From Paenibacillus zeisoli (lineage in GTDB: Bacteria > Bacillota > Bacilli > Paenibacillales > Paenibacillaceae): DNA of 64,000 bases. Shown in pieces: positions 16,412-25,432 of the stretch. Position numbers and translations under genes: made by a program. Location: positions 213,280 to 277,279 of the forward strand of contig NZ_RZNX01000003.1 of the NCBI RefSeq assembly GCF_003994465.1, read 5' to 3'. Below the pieces are notes generated by a model. The model did no database searches. It saw nothing but the letters and a program-made list of their open reading frames with translations, and was not told the origin of the DNA. The first letter of the stretch is position 1. Each line of letters opens with the position of its first letter.

Positions 16412-17560
16412 ATGAGCTCTGATCATACAACCCCGCCAAACATTTCTGGCCAAAAGGCAGCTCCCGTCCTTAGCCCTCGCGCTTTGAACCGAGCTCTGCT
16501 GGCAAGACAAATGCTTATTCGCCGTATAGAGCTGCCTCCACTGGATGCCTTGGAACGGCTGGCAGGGCTGCAGGCCCAGTCTCCCAGTGCCCCCTACTAC
16601 GCCCTATGGGCGCGGCTTGAGGGGTTTAATCCAGAAGAACTTTCCCTCCTTCTTCAGGATAAAAAGGCAGTGCGCATGGCCTTAATGCGCTCCACCATTC
16701 ACCTGGTATCCGCCAGAGATGGGCTGTCCTTCCGGCCCGTACTGCAATCCGTTCTGGATCGCAGCCTGCAGGGTGCCTTTGGCAAGGCTCTTGCCGGCTT
16801 GGATCTTAACGAGCTGATCCTTAAAGGAAGGAGCATTGTGGATGAGACTCCATTAACGTCTCAGCAGCTTGGACAGAGCCTGCAAAGCTCCTACCCTGGC
16901 CATGACCCCTCTGCCCTTGCGGCTGCCATCCGAAACTCGGTTCCGCTTGTCCAGCTTCCGCCCCGGGGGCTATGGGGAAAGAGCGGGCAGGCTGTGCTTA
17001 CCTCTGCCGAGAAGTGGCTTGGCCAGCCGCTATCCAGCGCTTCGTCCGCCGATCAGATGGTGCTTCGTTATCTTGCTGCCTTCGGCCCGGCTTCGGTCAA
17101 AGATATTCAAGTCTGGTCCGGGCTTACTCGGCTAGTTGAGGTGGTAGAGTCGCTCCGGCCGCAGCTTACTACATTTCGGAGTGAGAATGGAACCGAGCTG
17201 TTCGATCTGCCCAATGCGCCCAGACCGGATTCCAATATCTCTGTCCCACCGAGACTTCTAGGTGAATTCGACAATATTCTTTTATCCTACAATGACCGTT
17301 CCCGGATCATGGACAACAGTATTCAGGCCCGGGTATGTACCAAGAACGGCTTGGTCAGGTCCACGGTTCTTCTGGATGGATTCGTCAGCGGAATATGGAA
17401 TATCAAGCTGGAAAAAGGACAGGCCTGTCTTCGGATAGAGCCCTTCAAGTCGTTAACAGATCAGGAGAAGGATTCGTTGACTGAAGAAGGGACACGGTTA
17501 CTTCACTTTGCCGCATCTCATGCCAAATCGTATGCCATCCAATTTGTGTCCATGTCTTGA
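16412..17560 (+). CDS. Winged-helix DNA-binding domain protein (HTH_42, AlkZ/AlkX-like)
   Basis: The start is ATG 16412, eight bases after AGGAGG. The 382-residue protein has the HTH_42 hallmarks: LNRALLARQMLIRR, GLQAQSPSAPYYALWARL with the QxQ motif, MRSTIHLVSARD, and the late LLGEFDNILLSYNDRSRI. Relatives include AlkZ/YcaQ DNA glycosylases, which unhook alkylated or cross-linked bases; whether this branch is catalytic is not certain. The preceding 190 bases hold only a possible TACAAT -10 at about 16329. It is monocistronic. Confidence 0.82.
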   Translation: MSSDHTTPPNISGQKAAPVLSPRALNRALLARQMLIRRIELPPLDALERLAGLQAQSPSAPYYALWARLEGFNPEELSLLLQDKKAVRMALMRSTIHLVSARDGLSFRPVLQSVLDRSLQGAFGKALAGLDLNELILKGRSIVDETPLTSQQLGQSLQSSYPGHDPSALAAAIRNSVPLVQLPPRGLWGKSGQAVLTSAEKWLGQPLSSASSADQMVLRYLAAFGPASVKDIQVWSGLTRLVEVVESLRPQLTTFRSENGTELFDLPNAPRPDSNISVPPRLLGEFDNILLSYNDRSRIMDNSIQARVCTKNGLVRSTVLLDGFVSGIWNIKLEKGQACLRIEPFKSLTDQEKDSLTEEGTRLLHFAASHAKSYAIQFVSMS

Positions 17561-17635
17561 TCAGGCCTCTATTCCCCGCAAGTACATCCGATCTGGAGAG
17601 GAGGAGTTACAACAGCTCTGCCTGCGAACACACAA

Positions 17636-17667
17636 AAATCCCGGACCGCTTCAGCAGTCCGGGATTT
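17636..17667. terminator. Bidirectional terminator
   Basis: AAATCCCGGAC and GTCCGGGATTT form an 11-bp stem between two convergent genes. A-rich and T-rich flanks on both sides fit use in both directions. The following 110 bases to the TcyP stop are a low-complexity CTAG/CAG-rich stretch with no gene. Confidence 0.8.
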
Positions 17668-17777
17668 CATTTCAGCCATATTCCAGCACCAATGCAGCGC
17701 TAGCTCAGCTTGGTCAGTCTAGTCTAGCTTAGTCCAGTTAGACGACTCAGTTCTACATTGCCAATTCTTAGTTCAGT

Positions 17778-19169
17778 TTAAGCCGTAGCCACATCAAGAT
17801 CTACATCCTTGTTGAACACTTCTTTGTCGTTCTCACCAAGGATCTTACCTGTAATCACACCAGCCGTAATCGAATCGTTAACGTTCAGGGCAGTACGGCC
17901 CATATCGATCAACGGCTCAACCGAGATCAGCAGACCCGCCAGCGCAACCGGCAAGTTCATGGTGGAGAGCACGATCAGGGAAGCGAAGGTAGCTCCGCCG
18001 CCGACCCCGGCCACTCCGAATGAACTGATGGTTACTACAAGGATCAAAGTCAGGATGAAATCCCAGCTGAGTGGATCAATTCCGACGGTTGGTGCGATCA
18101 TGACAGCCAGCATCGCAGGATAGATTCCTGCGCAGCCGTTCTGACCAATCGTAGCGCCAAAGGTCGCTGCCAGGTTGGCGATACCGGTTGGAACGCCAAG
18201 CTTCTTCGTCTGTGTCTCCACATTCAGCGGAATGGTTGCCGCGCTTGAACGTGAAGTGAACGCGAACACGAGCGTTGGCAGCACTTTGCGTACATATTTG
18301 GCCGGATTGTAGCCGAACAATGCCAGCAGAATCAGGTGGATGATGAACATGACGATAAGTGCCACATAAGAAGCACCGACGAACTTGATCAGCTTCACGA
18401 TCGAATCTGCATTCGTTGTAGCAATCGTCTTGGCCATCAGGGCAAGAATCCCGTAAGGCGTCAGCCTCAGCACCAGAGTTACAATGCGCATGACTACCGC
18501 GTATACGGCATCTACCATTTTGCGGAAGGTATCGGCCTGTTCAGGCTTCTTCTTATCCAGACCCAATACAGCTATCCCGATAAATGCGGAGAAAATAACA
18601 ACAGCCAGCGTAGAAGAACGACGGGCCCCAGTCATATCCTCGAACGGATTGGTAGGAATAAATTCAAGAATTTGCTGTGGAATGGTTTGATCCTTCACAT
18701 CACCCAGACGTTCCTCCAGCTTCGCTCCCTGCTGCTGCTCTTTATCTCCGCTTTGAATCTCAATAGCCTTTAGATTGAAGCTAAGGCTGGTTACGATGCT
18801 CACGGATGCTGCAATCGCCGTAGTAATCAGCAGCACAGCAATGATTGAGGCACTGATTTTGCCCAAATTCTGCTTGCCTTTCAGGTTCATAATAGCCGAA
18901 ATGATCGACACCATAATCAGCGGAACGACAATCATCTGGAGAAGCCCCACATAACCGTAACCGATCAGGTTGAACCAATCCGTTGACTTCGTAACCACAT
19001 CCGAATCCGGCTTCGATACGAGCTGCAAAATAACTCCGAACACGATTCCCAGGCCGAGTCCGGCAAATACACGCTTGGTAAATGACACATGCTTCTTCTG
19101 CAGCCATAGCAAGAAGCCCACAAGAACCAACATAACAACTACGTTGAGTATCACCCAGAATGTAGTCAT
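17778..19169 (-). CDS. tcyP: L-cystine:proton symporter TcyP
   Basis: The 463-residue protein, the length I recall for B. subtilis TcyP, belongs to the dicarboxylate/amino acid:cation symporter family. It has eight or so membrane helices, a polar loop (residues about 140-175), the serine-rich hairpin in FAFTSRSSAATIP, and the ligand-site segment NLAATFGATIGQNGCAGIYPA. Members import cystine with protons. It is monocistronic, starts behind GAGGGGG, and its promoter region carries a possible sulfur-regulator (CymR-like) site. Paralogues for glutamate are alternatives, but the motifs fit TcyP best. Confidence 0.88.
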   Translation of the reverse strand: MTTFWVILNVVVMLVLVGFLLWLQKKHVSFTKRVFAGLGLGIVFGVILQLVSKPDSDVVTKSTDWFNLIGYGYVGLLQMIVVPLIMVSIISAIMNLKGKQNLGKISASIIAVLLITTAIAASVSIVTSLSFNLKAIEIQSGDKEQQQGAKLEERLGDVKDQTIPQQILEFIPTNPFEDMTGARRSSTLAVVIFSAFIGIAVLGLDKKKPEQADTFRKMVDAVYAVVMRIVTLVLRLTPYGILALMAKTIATTNADSIVKLIKFVGASYVALIVMFIIHLILLALFGYNPAKYVRKVLPTLVFAFTSRSSAATIPLNVETQTKKLGVPTGIANLAATFGATIGQNGCAGIYPAMLAVMIAPTVGIDPLSWDFILTLILVVTISSFGVAGVGGGATFASLIVLSTMNLPVALAGLLISVEPLIDMGRTALNVNDSITAGVITGKILGENDKEVFNKDVDLDVATA

Positions 19170-19267
19170 AATAAATATCCCCCTCTAATTGCACTAAGTA
19201 TGAATAATTACCCTTCTCTGGTACAGGAAGAATCCGTACAGCACCAGAAAGATGAATGTGCTCGAAT

Positions 19268-19303
19268 ATTGTAACATAATACCGACTATATTCATAGGAT
19301 TAA
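19268..19303 (-). promoter_or_regulatory. tcyP promoter -10 with a possible CymR-like site
   Basis: On the minus strand TACAAT (19268-19273) is a good -10. Directly upstream, read on the plus strand, TAATACC (19277) and ATAGGATTAA (ending 19303) resemble the ends of the CymR motif known from sulfur genes of Bacilli, from memory and with at least one base missing. Regulation by cysteine supply is therefore only a suggestion. Confidence 0.3.
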
Positions 19304-19402
19304 TTTAAGTATGTTTTTATGTATATGTTTGAGAACTGAAATCGTACACCATGGACTGCTCTTTTTTCAAGAGTTCAGCTCCTAAAAAAGATCTCCAAAT
19401 GC

Positions 19403-19438
19403 AAAAACTCACTCCCCGGAGTGTCCGGGGAATGAGTT
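19403..19438 (-). terminator. Rho-independent terminator of the mannosidase gene
   Basis: On the minus strand AACTCATTCCCCGGA pairs with TCCGGGGAGTGAGTT and is followed by TTTGC, 23 bases after the stop codon. Confidence 0.9.
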
Positions 19439-19461
19439 GCAGATAAGCTCAACCGTGTTCA

Positions 19462-22017
19462 CTATGCCAGCTGCACGAGTGATTCCGCGCCTACAAAATC
19501 CGCCATGGACCGTACTTCCAAGGCTGAAGCCGCTGCTGGCACGAATGAGCCTTCTCCTGACCGGAGCTTGAACTCCACGGTTCTTGGCTGACCTGGAATC
19601 AGGTCGAAGAAGTTATCCGAGAAGATCCCCTCTTCCGATGTGGACAGCCAGACTTGTCTGGCCAGGGTATCCGTCTCCAGCGTATATACCATAACGCCGT
19701 TCTCACCTTGGGCTTCGGTCACCTTGATATTAGGCTTAGCCAGCTTGAGCTCCTTCTCGGGAGTCAGGTAATGCTCTCTCGCCGCAATGACCTTTTCACC
19801 CTGCTTCAGTGCTGCCGTCAGGATCACACCATGTGGATCACGGTCACCAAGCAGCTCAGCTGTGGAGAAGCTGGCAACTTGAGCAGATTCACCTGCAGCC
19901 AGGGACACCTGAAGGGATTTCTCGGCCGCCAGCTCACCCGCGCTTGTGCGAAGCTCAATGATAAGATCGGCCTGAACCGCTGTTCCCAGATCCGACACGG
20001 CATGGAACTTGACGATATCCTCAGTAGATTGGACAGTCAGCATAACGGGAGCAAAGCTTCTTTTCACCGCATACTGCAGTGCTTTCCAGCGTCCTTGATA
20101 ATCCATTCCCGCCCATGAGGCCACCGGCCAGCAGTCATTCATCTGCCAGTACAGCGTACCCATGCAGTAAGGCTTGCTGCGGCGGTGCGCTTCAATCGCC
20201 ATGGTAATCGCCTCAGCCTGCAGAACCTGACTCATGTAGAGGAACGACTTGAAGTCCTTTGGCTCTGGCAGGTACATATCCATGTACTCCTTGATCAGCT
20301 GATTTCCGCGGCCGTTCTTCTGGTGGGCCAGCATAATCTCCGACTCTAGCGCCAATGCTTCTTCCGGTGCATATTCGAGAACCGACTTCAGCTCAGGGAA
20401 GGACTGGAATCCATATTCGCTCATGAAACGCCCGACATTCTTGTTATAGTTCTCAAATGGCTCTACCGCATGCCATACGCCCCAATAGTGAATGTCTCCA
20501 TCCCCCGTTGTCTTGAATGCATGCTGCTCCTGATCTCCGGTCAGATTACGAAGCGGGGACGAAGGCCAGTACGTAATGCCCGGCGATAGCTCGGCCACGA
20601 CATCAGGCAGCAGCTTGTGGAAGATGGCCTGATAATCGGCCCACAGCTTCTCCCGAATCTCATGACTGTAATCTTTCTTCCAGCCCCAGCCGGCATCTTC
20701 AACATAATGCGCCCAAGCCGAATCAATCTCATTATTCCCGCACCACAGGGCGATGGAAGGGTGATTGCGTAGCCGCTTCACATTATCTTCAGCCTCAGCA
20801 CGCACGCTGTTCAAGAATGCTTCATCTCCGGGATACATGCTGCAGGCGAACATAAAGTCCTGCCATACTAAGAGGCCATGCTCATCACACAGTTCATAGA
20901 AGACATCCTCTTCATAGATGCCGCCGCCCCATACCCGGAGCATATTCATATTCGATTCTACGGCAGAACCAATTTCATGCAGATAACGTTCGCGGGTGAC
21001 CTCTGCTGTAAAGCTGTCATTCGGAATGTGATTCGCGCCCTTCGCATAGACCGGCACTCCATTCAGCTGAAAATAAAAGGACACGCCCGCCTCATCCTTC
21101 TCACGAACGAGCTTCAGGTCTCTCAGTCCTGTCCGAACGGATCTCTTCACAAGAGACTCCTCATCGAACATCAGCTCCGCCTGGAAATTATACAGGTTCG
21201 CTTCGCCAAGGCCTTGGCACCACCACAGGTCAGGATTCGTTATCTCGATTTCCATAGACACCGTAGATTGCCCTGCTGTCACCTGGACCGGCTGTTCCCA
21301 CTGCTCACCGCCAGCTGTAATGCGAAGCGTCCCCGCCCAGTTCGCCTCGGCGTTCACTTCAGCTATGGCTGTCAGCTTAGCCGCATTGGCAGTAACTTCG
21401 TCCTGACGGATATACAGATCAGTAATCTGAAGCTGTGTCCATCCTTCGAGCCGGGCTGCGCGCCAGATTCCGCTGGTCACAAAGCGCGGACCCCAGTCCC
21501 AGCCATAATGGTAAGGAGCTTTTCTTGCAAAGACACTGACCCTCTTGTTCTCAAGTCCGCCAAGCTCAGACTGATCATTCGCAGCCGGCAGGGCATATCC
21601 AAGCTGCTCAAGCTTCGGAAGATCCTCCTGAATCGGAGAGCGGAAGCGGATTCGAAGGGTATTGATGCCTGGCTTCAGCTGCTCCTTAACGTCGATCTTC
21701 CAGATCCGGAACATATTATCCGCAGCCAATATAGGCTGTTCGTTCAGATAGACATCCGCGTAAGTATCCAGACCTTCAAATACCAGATTAATCCGTGAGA
21801 GCTGCTGCAGCTCAGGTCCTACTTCAAATTCAGACCGGTACTCCCAGTCCTTCTTGTCGATCCACTGCAGATCATGCTCATTCGTTCCATAGAAAGGATC
21901 AGGAATTAATCCATTACGCAGCAAATCTGTATGCACACAGCCGGGTACTACGGCAGGAAGCCACTGCTGCTCGTCGCAGGCTTTAAAAGTCCAGTTGTTT
22001 AGTTGTTGCTCTATCAT
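19462..22017 (-). CDS. Beta-mannosidase, glycoside hydrolase family 2
   Basis: The 851-residue enzyme (ATG 22017, nine bases after GGGGAGG) has no signal peptide and should act in the cytoplasm on short mannosides. The order is sugar-binding domain (NWTFKACDEQQWLPAVVPG opening), immunoglobulin-like domain, (beta/alpha)8 barrel and C-terminal beta domains. In the barrel, LWCGNNEID holds the acid/base glutamate and FMSEYGFQS the nucleophile, both in mannosidase form; GWDWGPRF and RVWGGGIYE are also typical. It is the sole structural gene downstream of a LacI-type regulator, with operator-like repeats between, so beta-mannan-derived sugars are the probable inducer. Confidence 0.9.
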   Translation of the reverse strand: MIEQQLNNWTFKACDEQQWLPAVVPGCVHTDLLRNGLIPDPFYGTNEHDLQWIDKKDWEYRSEFEVGPELQQLSRINLVFEGLDTYADVYLNEQPILAADNMFRIWKIDVKEQLKPGINTLRIRFRSPIQEDLPKLEQLGYALPAANDQSELGGLENKRVSVFARKAPYHYGWDWGPRFVTSGIWRAARLEGWTQLQITDLYIRQDEVTANAAKLTAIAEVNAEANWAGTLRITAGGEQWEQPVQVTAGQSTVSMEIEITNPDLWWCQGLGEANLYNFQAELMFDEESLVKRSVRTGLRDLKLVREKDEAGVSFYFQLNGVPVYAKGANHIPNDSFTAEVTRERYLHEIGSAVESNMNMLRVWGGGIYEEDVFYELCDEHGLLVWQDFMFACSMYPGDEAFLNSVRAEAEDNVKRLRNHPSIALWCGNNEIDSAWAHYVEDAGWGWKKDYSHEIREKLWADYQAIFHKLLPDVVAELSPGITYWPSSPLRNLTGDQEQHAFKTTGDGDIHYWGVWHAVEPFENYNKNVGRFMSEYGFQSFPELKSVLEYAPEEALALESEIMLAHQKNGRGNQLIKEYMDMYLPEPKDFKSFLYMSQVLQAEAITMAIEAHRRSKPYCMGTLYWQMNDCWPVASWAGMDYQGRWKALQYAVKRSFAPVMLTVQSTEDIVKFHAVSDLGTAVQADLIIELRTSAGELAAEKSLQVSLAAGESAQVASFSTAELLGDRDPHGVILTAALKQGEKVIAAREHYLTPEKELKLAKPNIKVTEAQGENGVMVYTLETDTLARQVWLSTSEEGIFSDNFFDLIPGQPRTVEFKLRSGEGSFVPAAASALEVRSMADFVGAESLVQLA

Positions 22018-22079
22018 CACTTAGGTCCTCCCCGTCGTTTGGGATAACACGAATATACTTCATAACAAATGTATCACCT

Positions 22080-22161
22080 GTTAGGATATATTTCAATAAC
22101 AAGTTTGCATATTTAGCTAACGTGTTATTAATTTGTTAGGTTAATACACTAACAAAGTTAG
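22080..22161 (-). promoter_or_regulatory. Cluster of GTTAG/CTAAC operator half-sites
   Basis: Five half-sites occur in 82 bases: GTTAG 22080, CTAAC 22117, GTTAG 22135, CTAAC 22149, GTTAG 22157. The last pair forms a perfect palindrome CTAACAAAGTTAG. They cover the mannosidase promoter, and a related GTTAG...GCTAA stretch lies in the regulator's own upstream region (about 23346-23363). The LacI-type protein next door is the obvious binder; this is inference. Confidence 0.5.
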
Positions 22162-22171
22162 CCTGGAGCAC

Positions 22172-22209
22172 AAAAAAAGACAGCCCTCCTGTGCAGGATG
22201 TGCTGTCTT
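22172..22209 (-). terminator. Terminator of the LacI-type regulator gene
   Basis: On the minus strand AAGACAGC pairs with GCTGTCTT and is followed by TTTTTTG. It isolates the mannosidase gene from its regulator gene. Confidence 0.85.
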
Positions 22210-22256
22210 CATCTTTTAAATACCCAAGTATCGGACAAATGAGTATGCGCTTAATT

Positions 22257-23273
22257 CTAAAGCTTCGTACCATTCTCTTCACGAATAATCATATCCGTCG
22301 AGACCATCTTGCGTTCATACGCAAAGTCCGGATTCTGAATCCGCCACAGGATCTGATCCACGGCCCTTACTCCGAGCCGCTCTTTGTTCACTTCAGCCGT
22401 TGCCAGCAGGGGAAGTTCCACATTGAGATTGTCAAAGCCGGTTACCACGCATCGCCCTGGAATTTGAATCCCTTTAGCTGTTAGCGCTTCGATTGCAAAT
22501 GAGGCCATTTTGTCATTCGCGCACAGAAACACCTCAGGAAGGTCCCGGGGATTCATTTCCATAATCGTCTTCGCAATATCCTCTCTTGCCGGCGATATCA
22601 AGCCCGGTGCCTGATTCCCCTCAATCCCCTTCTCCTCCAGGAATGCCCGGTAGGCTGTCCATCGTTCCCGGAAGCTTGGCGCGTAGCCGGGATTTCCGAC
22701 GAATTGAAAGCTCTTGTAATCTCGATTAATAAGAAAGTTCATCATCTCGTTGATCGACGTCTGATTATCCGTGAAGACCGTGTCACACTTCAGAATAGGG
22801 TCCATGTGGTCGATCATAACCACTGGAATTCTCAACCGGCCAATCTCAGCCAGAATGGAAGAAGATACAGTTCCGACCGTGATGATTCCACTTACCGCCT
22901 CCGGATTGATCAGCGAGAAGATATCCTCGGTTGAAGGCTCAGTCAGCGTAATGATGTCGATTCCCTTCTCATTCAGCCGCGCCGAGACGCCATCGAAGAT
23001 TGGCCCCCAGTACAAGGAATCCCGGTTCTGGAACCGGATATTCGGGAACAGCACCACAATGTTCCCCGTCCATTTACTTTCATTCTCTATTGAAGGCTCG
23101 GGCATGACTTGCTTGGATTCATGCTTGAAATACCCTAGCTCGCCTGCTGCTTTTAAAATCTTCTCTCTCGTCTTATCACTGACTCCCGATTTCCCGGCAA
23201 GCGCACGGGAGACCGCGAATTTGGATACCCCTACAAAGTCCGCAATCTCTTGAACAGTAACTTTGCCCTTCAT
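22257..23273 (-). CDS. LacI-family transcriptional regulator
   Basis: The 338-residue protein has the N-terminal HTH and hinge helix (VTVQEIADFVGVSKFAVSRA, then KAAGELGYF) followed by a periplasmic-binding-protein-like sugar sensor. In the DNA-reading helix the usual VSxxTVSR reads VSKFAVSR. It lies upstream of and in the same direction as the beta-mannosidase gene, with a terminator and a palindrome cluster between, so local control of mannoside use is likely. The effector is unknown. Confidence 0.88.
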   Translation of the reverse strand: MKGKVTVQEIADFVGVSKFAVSRALAGKSGVSDKTREKILKAAGELGYFKHESKQVMPEPSIENESKWTGNIVVLFPNIRFQNRDSLYWGPIFDGVSARLNEKGIDIITLTEPSTEDIFSLINPEAVSGIITVGTVSSSILAEIGRLRIPVVMIDHMDPILKCDTVFTDNQTSINEMMNFLINRDYKSFQFVGNPGYAPSFRERWTAYRAFLEEKGIEGNQAPGLISPAREDIAKTIMEMNPRDLPEVFLCANDKMASFAIEALTAKGIQIPGRCVVTGFDNLNVELPLLATAEVNKERLGVRAVDQILWRIQNPDFAYERKMVSTDMIIREENGTKL

Positions 23274-23478
23274 CCGATCACCTATTCTCGTGTTTTCACT
23301 TCACGTCCAAATTACTTTTCATATTATCACAAAATCAGCTCGTCTTAGCAACCAAAAAACTAACAAAACCATCAATTAAAGATAACATTGTATCATATTT
23401 TTGCATTTTGTTATGTAATTGGATCGGGGAATGATTCAAAGTATCTCAATATAGGACACGTTATCCCCAATATAAATC

Positions 23479-23520
23479 AAAAGCAGGCCCCCGGGATATC
23501 CCCCAAGGCAGCCTGCTTGG
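23479..23520 (-). terminator. Terminator of the lanthipeptide operon
   Basis: On the minus strand AAGCAGGC pairs with GCCTGCTT around an inner GGGGGATATCCCGGGGG region, followed by TTGATTT. It lies 30 bases after the last immunity gene. Confidence 0.85.
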
Positions 23521-23550
23521 CAACACTTTTATAAGTCTTAAGGCGCGCCC

Positions 23551-24285
23551 TTACTTAATCTCCATACGCCGGAATGAAAACACACTTAAATACATAAATA
23601 CCCCTGTTGTCACCAAGGCAACAATGATCAGCTGCCAGATCTGCGGCGCTGTAATCTGCGGCGCGGAGGCTACCGCAATCTGCCCCAGAATTGTCTTCTG
23701 GTAAATGAACCGGAATGTCTCATTATTCATGGCCAAGCCCTGAAGAATGACGTACAGGTTGTATAATCCGAAGAAGATGCCTAGTGTGGCCAGACTGTTC
23801 TTGAACAGCATCGAGATGAAGAAAGCCGCAGAGGCGATCCCCACATAGACAAGCAGACTCAGCGCAAACGCTCTAAAGATCAGTGCCCCCGGACTTACCC
23901 CATCACTCTCACCGAACCCGTTCATACCTGAGTTAATGAGGGTTGTCACAATGGGCATGATTAAGCTCAGCAGCGAGATTACAACAGTGAACACCATACT
24001 CTTGGAGAGCAGAATCCGGCGGCGGTTATGCCCGTAATAAATGTACTTCTTGAAACCGCCCGACTTGTATTCATTGGAGATGAAGCTCGCCCCGAGCAGG
24101 CCAATAACGATAATTAACGGGAACATCAGCTGGATTTCAAATACCAGCAGCATGATCCGCTGACCGGTATAGGTTCTGAACCAGTAGGAAATGAACAGGG
24201 ACAGCAGAATTAACAGGCCGGCCACGATGTACAATACTTTGGAAGACTTCAGCTTATATACTTCGGCTCTAATTAGGTTACCCAT
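23551..24285 (-). CDS. ABC-2 type permease, lanthipeptide immunity (LanE/G-like)
   Basis: The 244-residue protein has six membrane helices in ABC-2 layout, starting MGNLIRAEVYKLKSSKVLYI. It begins four bases after the ATPase stop codon, so the two genes encode one exporter. In class II lanthipeptide clusters such LanFE(G) pumps remove the producer's own peptides from the membrane. Only one permease gene is present, so it would act as a homodimer, or a second subunit is elsewhere. A bacitracin-type exporter is the alternative, but the location argues for self-immunity. Confidence 0.8.
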   Translation of the reverse strand: MGNLIRAEVYKLKSSKVLYIVAGLLILLSLFISYWFRTYTGQRIMLLVFEIQLMFPLIIVIGLLGASFISNEYKSGGFKKYIYYGHNRRRILLSKSMVFTVVISLLSLIMPIVTTLINSGMNGFGESDGVSPGALIFRAFALSLLVYVGIASAAFFISMLFKNSLATLGIFFGLYNLYVILQGLAMNNETFRFIYQKTILGQIAVASAPQITAPQIWQLIIVALVTTGVFMYLSVFSFRRMEIK

Positions 24286-24289
24286 TGCG

Positions 24290-25201
24290 TTAGTTCCTTT
24301 CGAGCAGCGTCATATAGTAGTGCTCCAGGTCTTGTCCTTTACAGGAGATCTCCTCGACAGCAACTCCATTCTCATGGAGAAGCGAGGCTACGCGGCCGGA
24401 TTCCGTGTAGTAATCGTATAACCGGACGGTATTCCCCACCACCTCGAACCGATCTGTGTTCAGCTTGGAGGCAAGGACCCGAATCGTATTCTCCACAGGC
24501 TTTGACTTAATGGAAATGTACGGCTTGCTTCTCTGACTTAGCTCTTCAGCCGAGAACTCCTGAACCAAAGTATGATGATTAATGATGCCATAGCAGGTTG
24601 CGATCTGGGCCAGCTCCGTAAGGATATGGCTGGAGATCAGAATGGTGATTCCGTACTCCTGATTGAGCTTCAGCAGGAGCTCTCTCATATCGACAATTCC
24701 CACCGGATCAAGTCCGTTGATTGGCTCATCCAGTACCAATAACTCAGGTTCTCCGAGTAAAGCCATCGCGATGCCGAGACGCTGCTTCATCCCCAGAGAG
24801 AAATTCGCGGTCTTCTTGTCTCCGGCATCTTCAAGCCCGACAATTCGAAGCACCTTCTCAATGGCCTGATTGTCCTCAATCCCTTTATGGATTCTCTCCA
24901 GCTCCAGGTTCTCGTAGGCCGTATGATTCAGGTAGAGTGCAGGCGTCTCGATCAGCCAGCCCACCTTACTCCGAAGCTGCTCAATCTGACTTTCCTCCGT
25001 CCTGCCAAACAGCTCAATCGATCCCCCCGAGCTTGGGGTGAGGCCGGCTAGAATGCGGATTAAGGTAGTTTTGCCTGCCCCGTTCATCCCGATGAGACCG
25101 TATATATCTCCCTTGCGGATACCCATATTAACGTCATTCAGAACCTTGTCTTGTTTGTAAAACTTGCTGAGCTTCTGGGTTCTCAAAATATACTCGGGCA
25201 T
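24290..25201 (-). CDS. ABC transporter ATP-binding protein, lanthipeptide immunity (LanF-like)
   Basis: The 303-residue protein has a complete ABC domain: Walker A GMNGAGKTT, signature FSLGMKQR, Walker B LLVLDEPINGLDP and a switch histidine in ISSHIL. The last 80 residues form the C-terminal extension seen in BcrA/LanF proteins. The Q-loop region reads WLIETPALY; a glutamate replacing the Q-loop glutamine is a known hallmark of lantibiotic-immunity ATPases, and this IET fits it. It lies 33 bases after the 48-aa membrane peptide gene in the lanthipeptide operon. Confidence 0.85.
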   Translation of the reverse strand: MPEYILRTQKLSKFYKQDKVLNDVNMGIRKGDIYGLIGMNGAGKTTLIRILAGLTPSSGGSIELFGRTEESQIEQLRSKVGWLIETPALYLNHTAYENLELERIHKGIEDNQAIEKVLRIVGLEDAGDKKTANFSLGMKQRLGIAMALLGEPELLVLDEPINGLDPVGIVDMRELLLKLNQEYGITILISSHILTELAQIATCYGIINHHTLVQEFSAEELSQRSKPYISIKSKPVENTIRVLASKLNTDRFEVVGNTVRLYDYYTESGRVASLLHENGVAVEEISCKGQDLEHYYMTLLERN

Positions 25202-25234
25202 TTCGTCATTACACCTCTATTCAGCTCTGTAATG

Positions 25235-25381
25235 TTAGGCTTTCTTATTGGTTCCGAATTCCAGAATCACACCAATCACGAGTCCGCCAAGCAGACCCCA
25301 TAACAGCTGGTTCATCATGAGCCCTATTACAAGTCCAAGCGCAACACATACCGCCATATATATGCCTTTTTTGGTTCTCAT
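25235..25381 (-). CDS. 48-aa membrane peptide in the lanthipeptide cluster
   Basis: The ATG at 25381 is preceded by GGAGG seven bases away. The product has a basic N-terminus (MRTKKG) and two hydrophobic helices (about 8-22 and 26-42) that are rich in Gly, Leu and Val, then a polar tail. It sits between the exporter LanT and the immunity ABC pump on the same strand. Small membrane peptides at this position (LanI or LanH types) can give or assist producer immunity, so that is the working guess. It has no similarity I recognise. Confidence 0.7.
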   Translation of the reverse strand: MRTKKGIYMAVCVALGLVIGLMMNQLLWGLLGGLVIGVILEFGTNKKA

Positions 25382-25432
25382 TATAATTCCTCCAGTTCTG
25401 TATGGAATGAGCCTAAATTGGGCTCACCCCAT

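Noticed and set aside
20878..21798. Antisense frame of 306 codons inside the beta-mannosidase gene
   Set aside because: The sense frame has all family motifs; the antisense product is low in hydrophobic periodicity and has no start signal.
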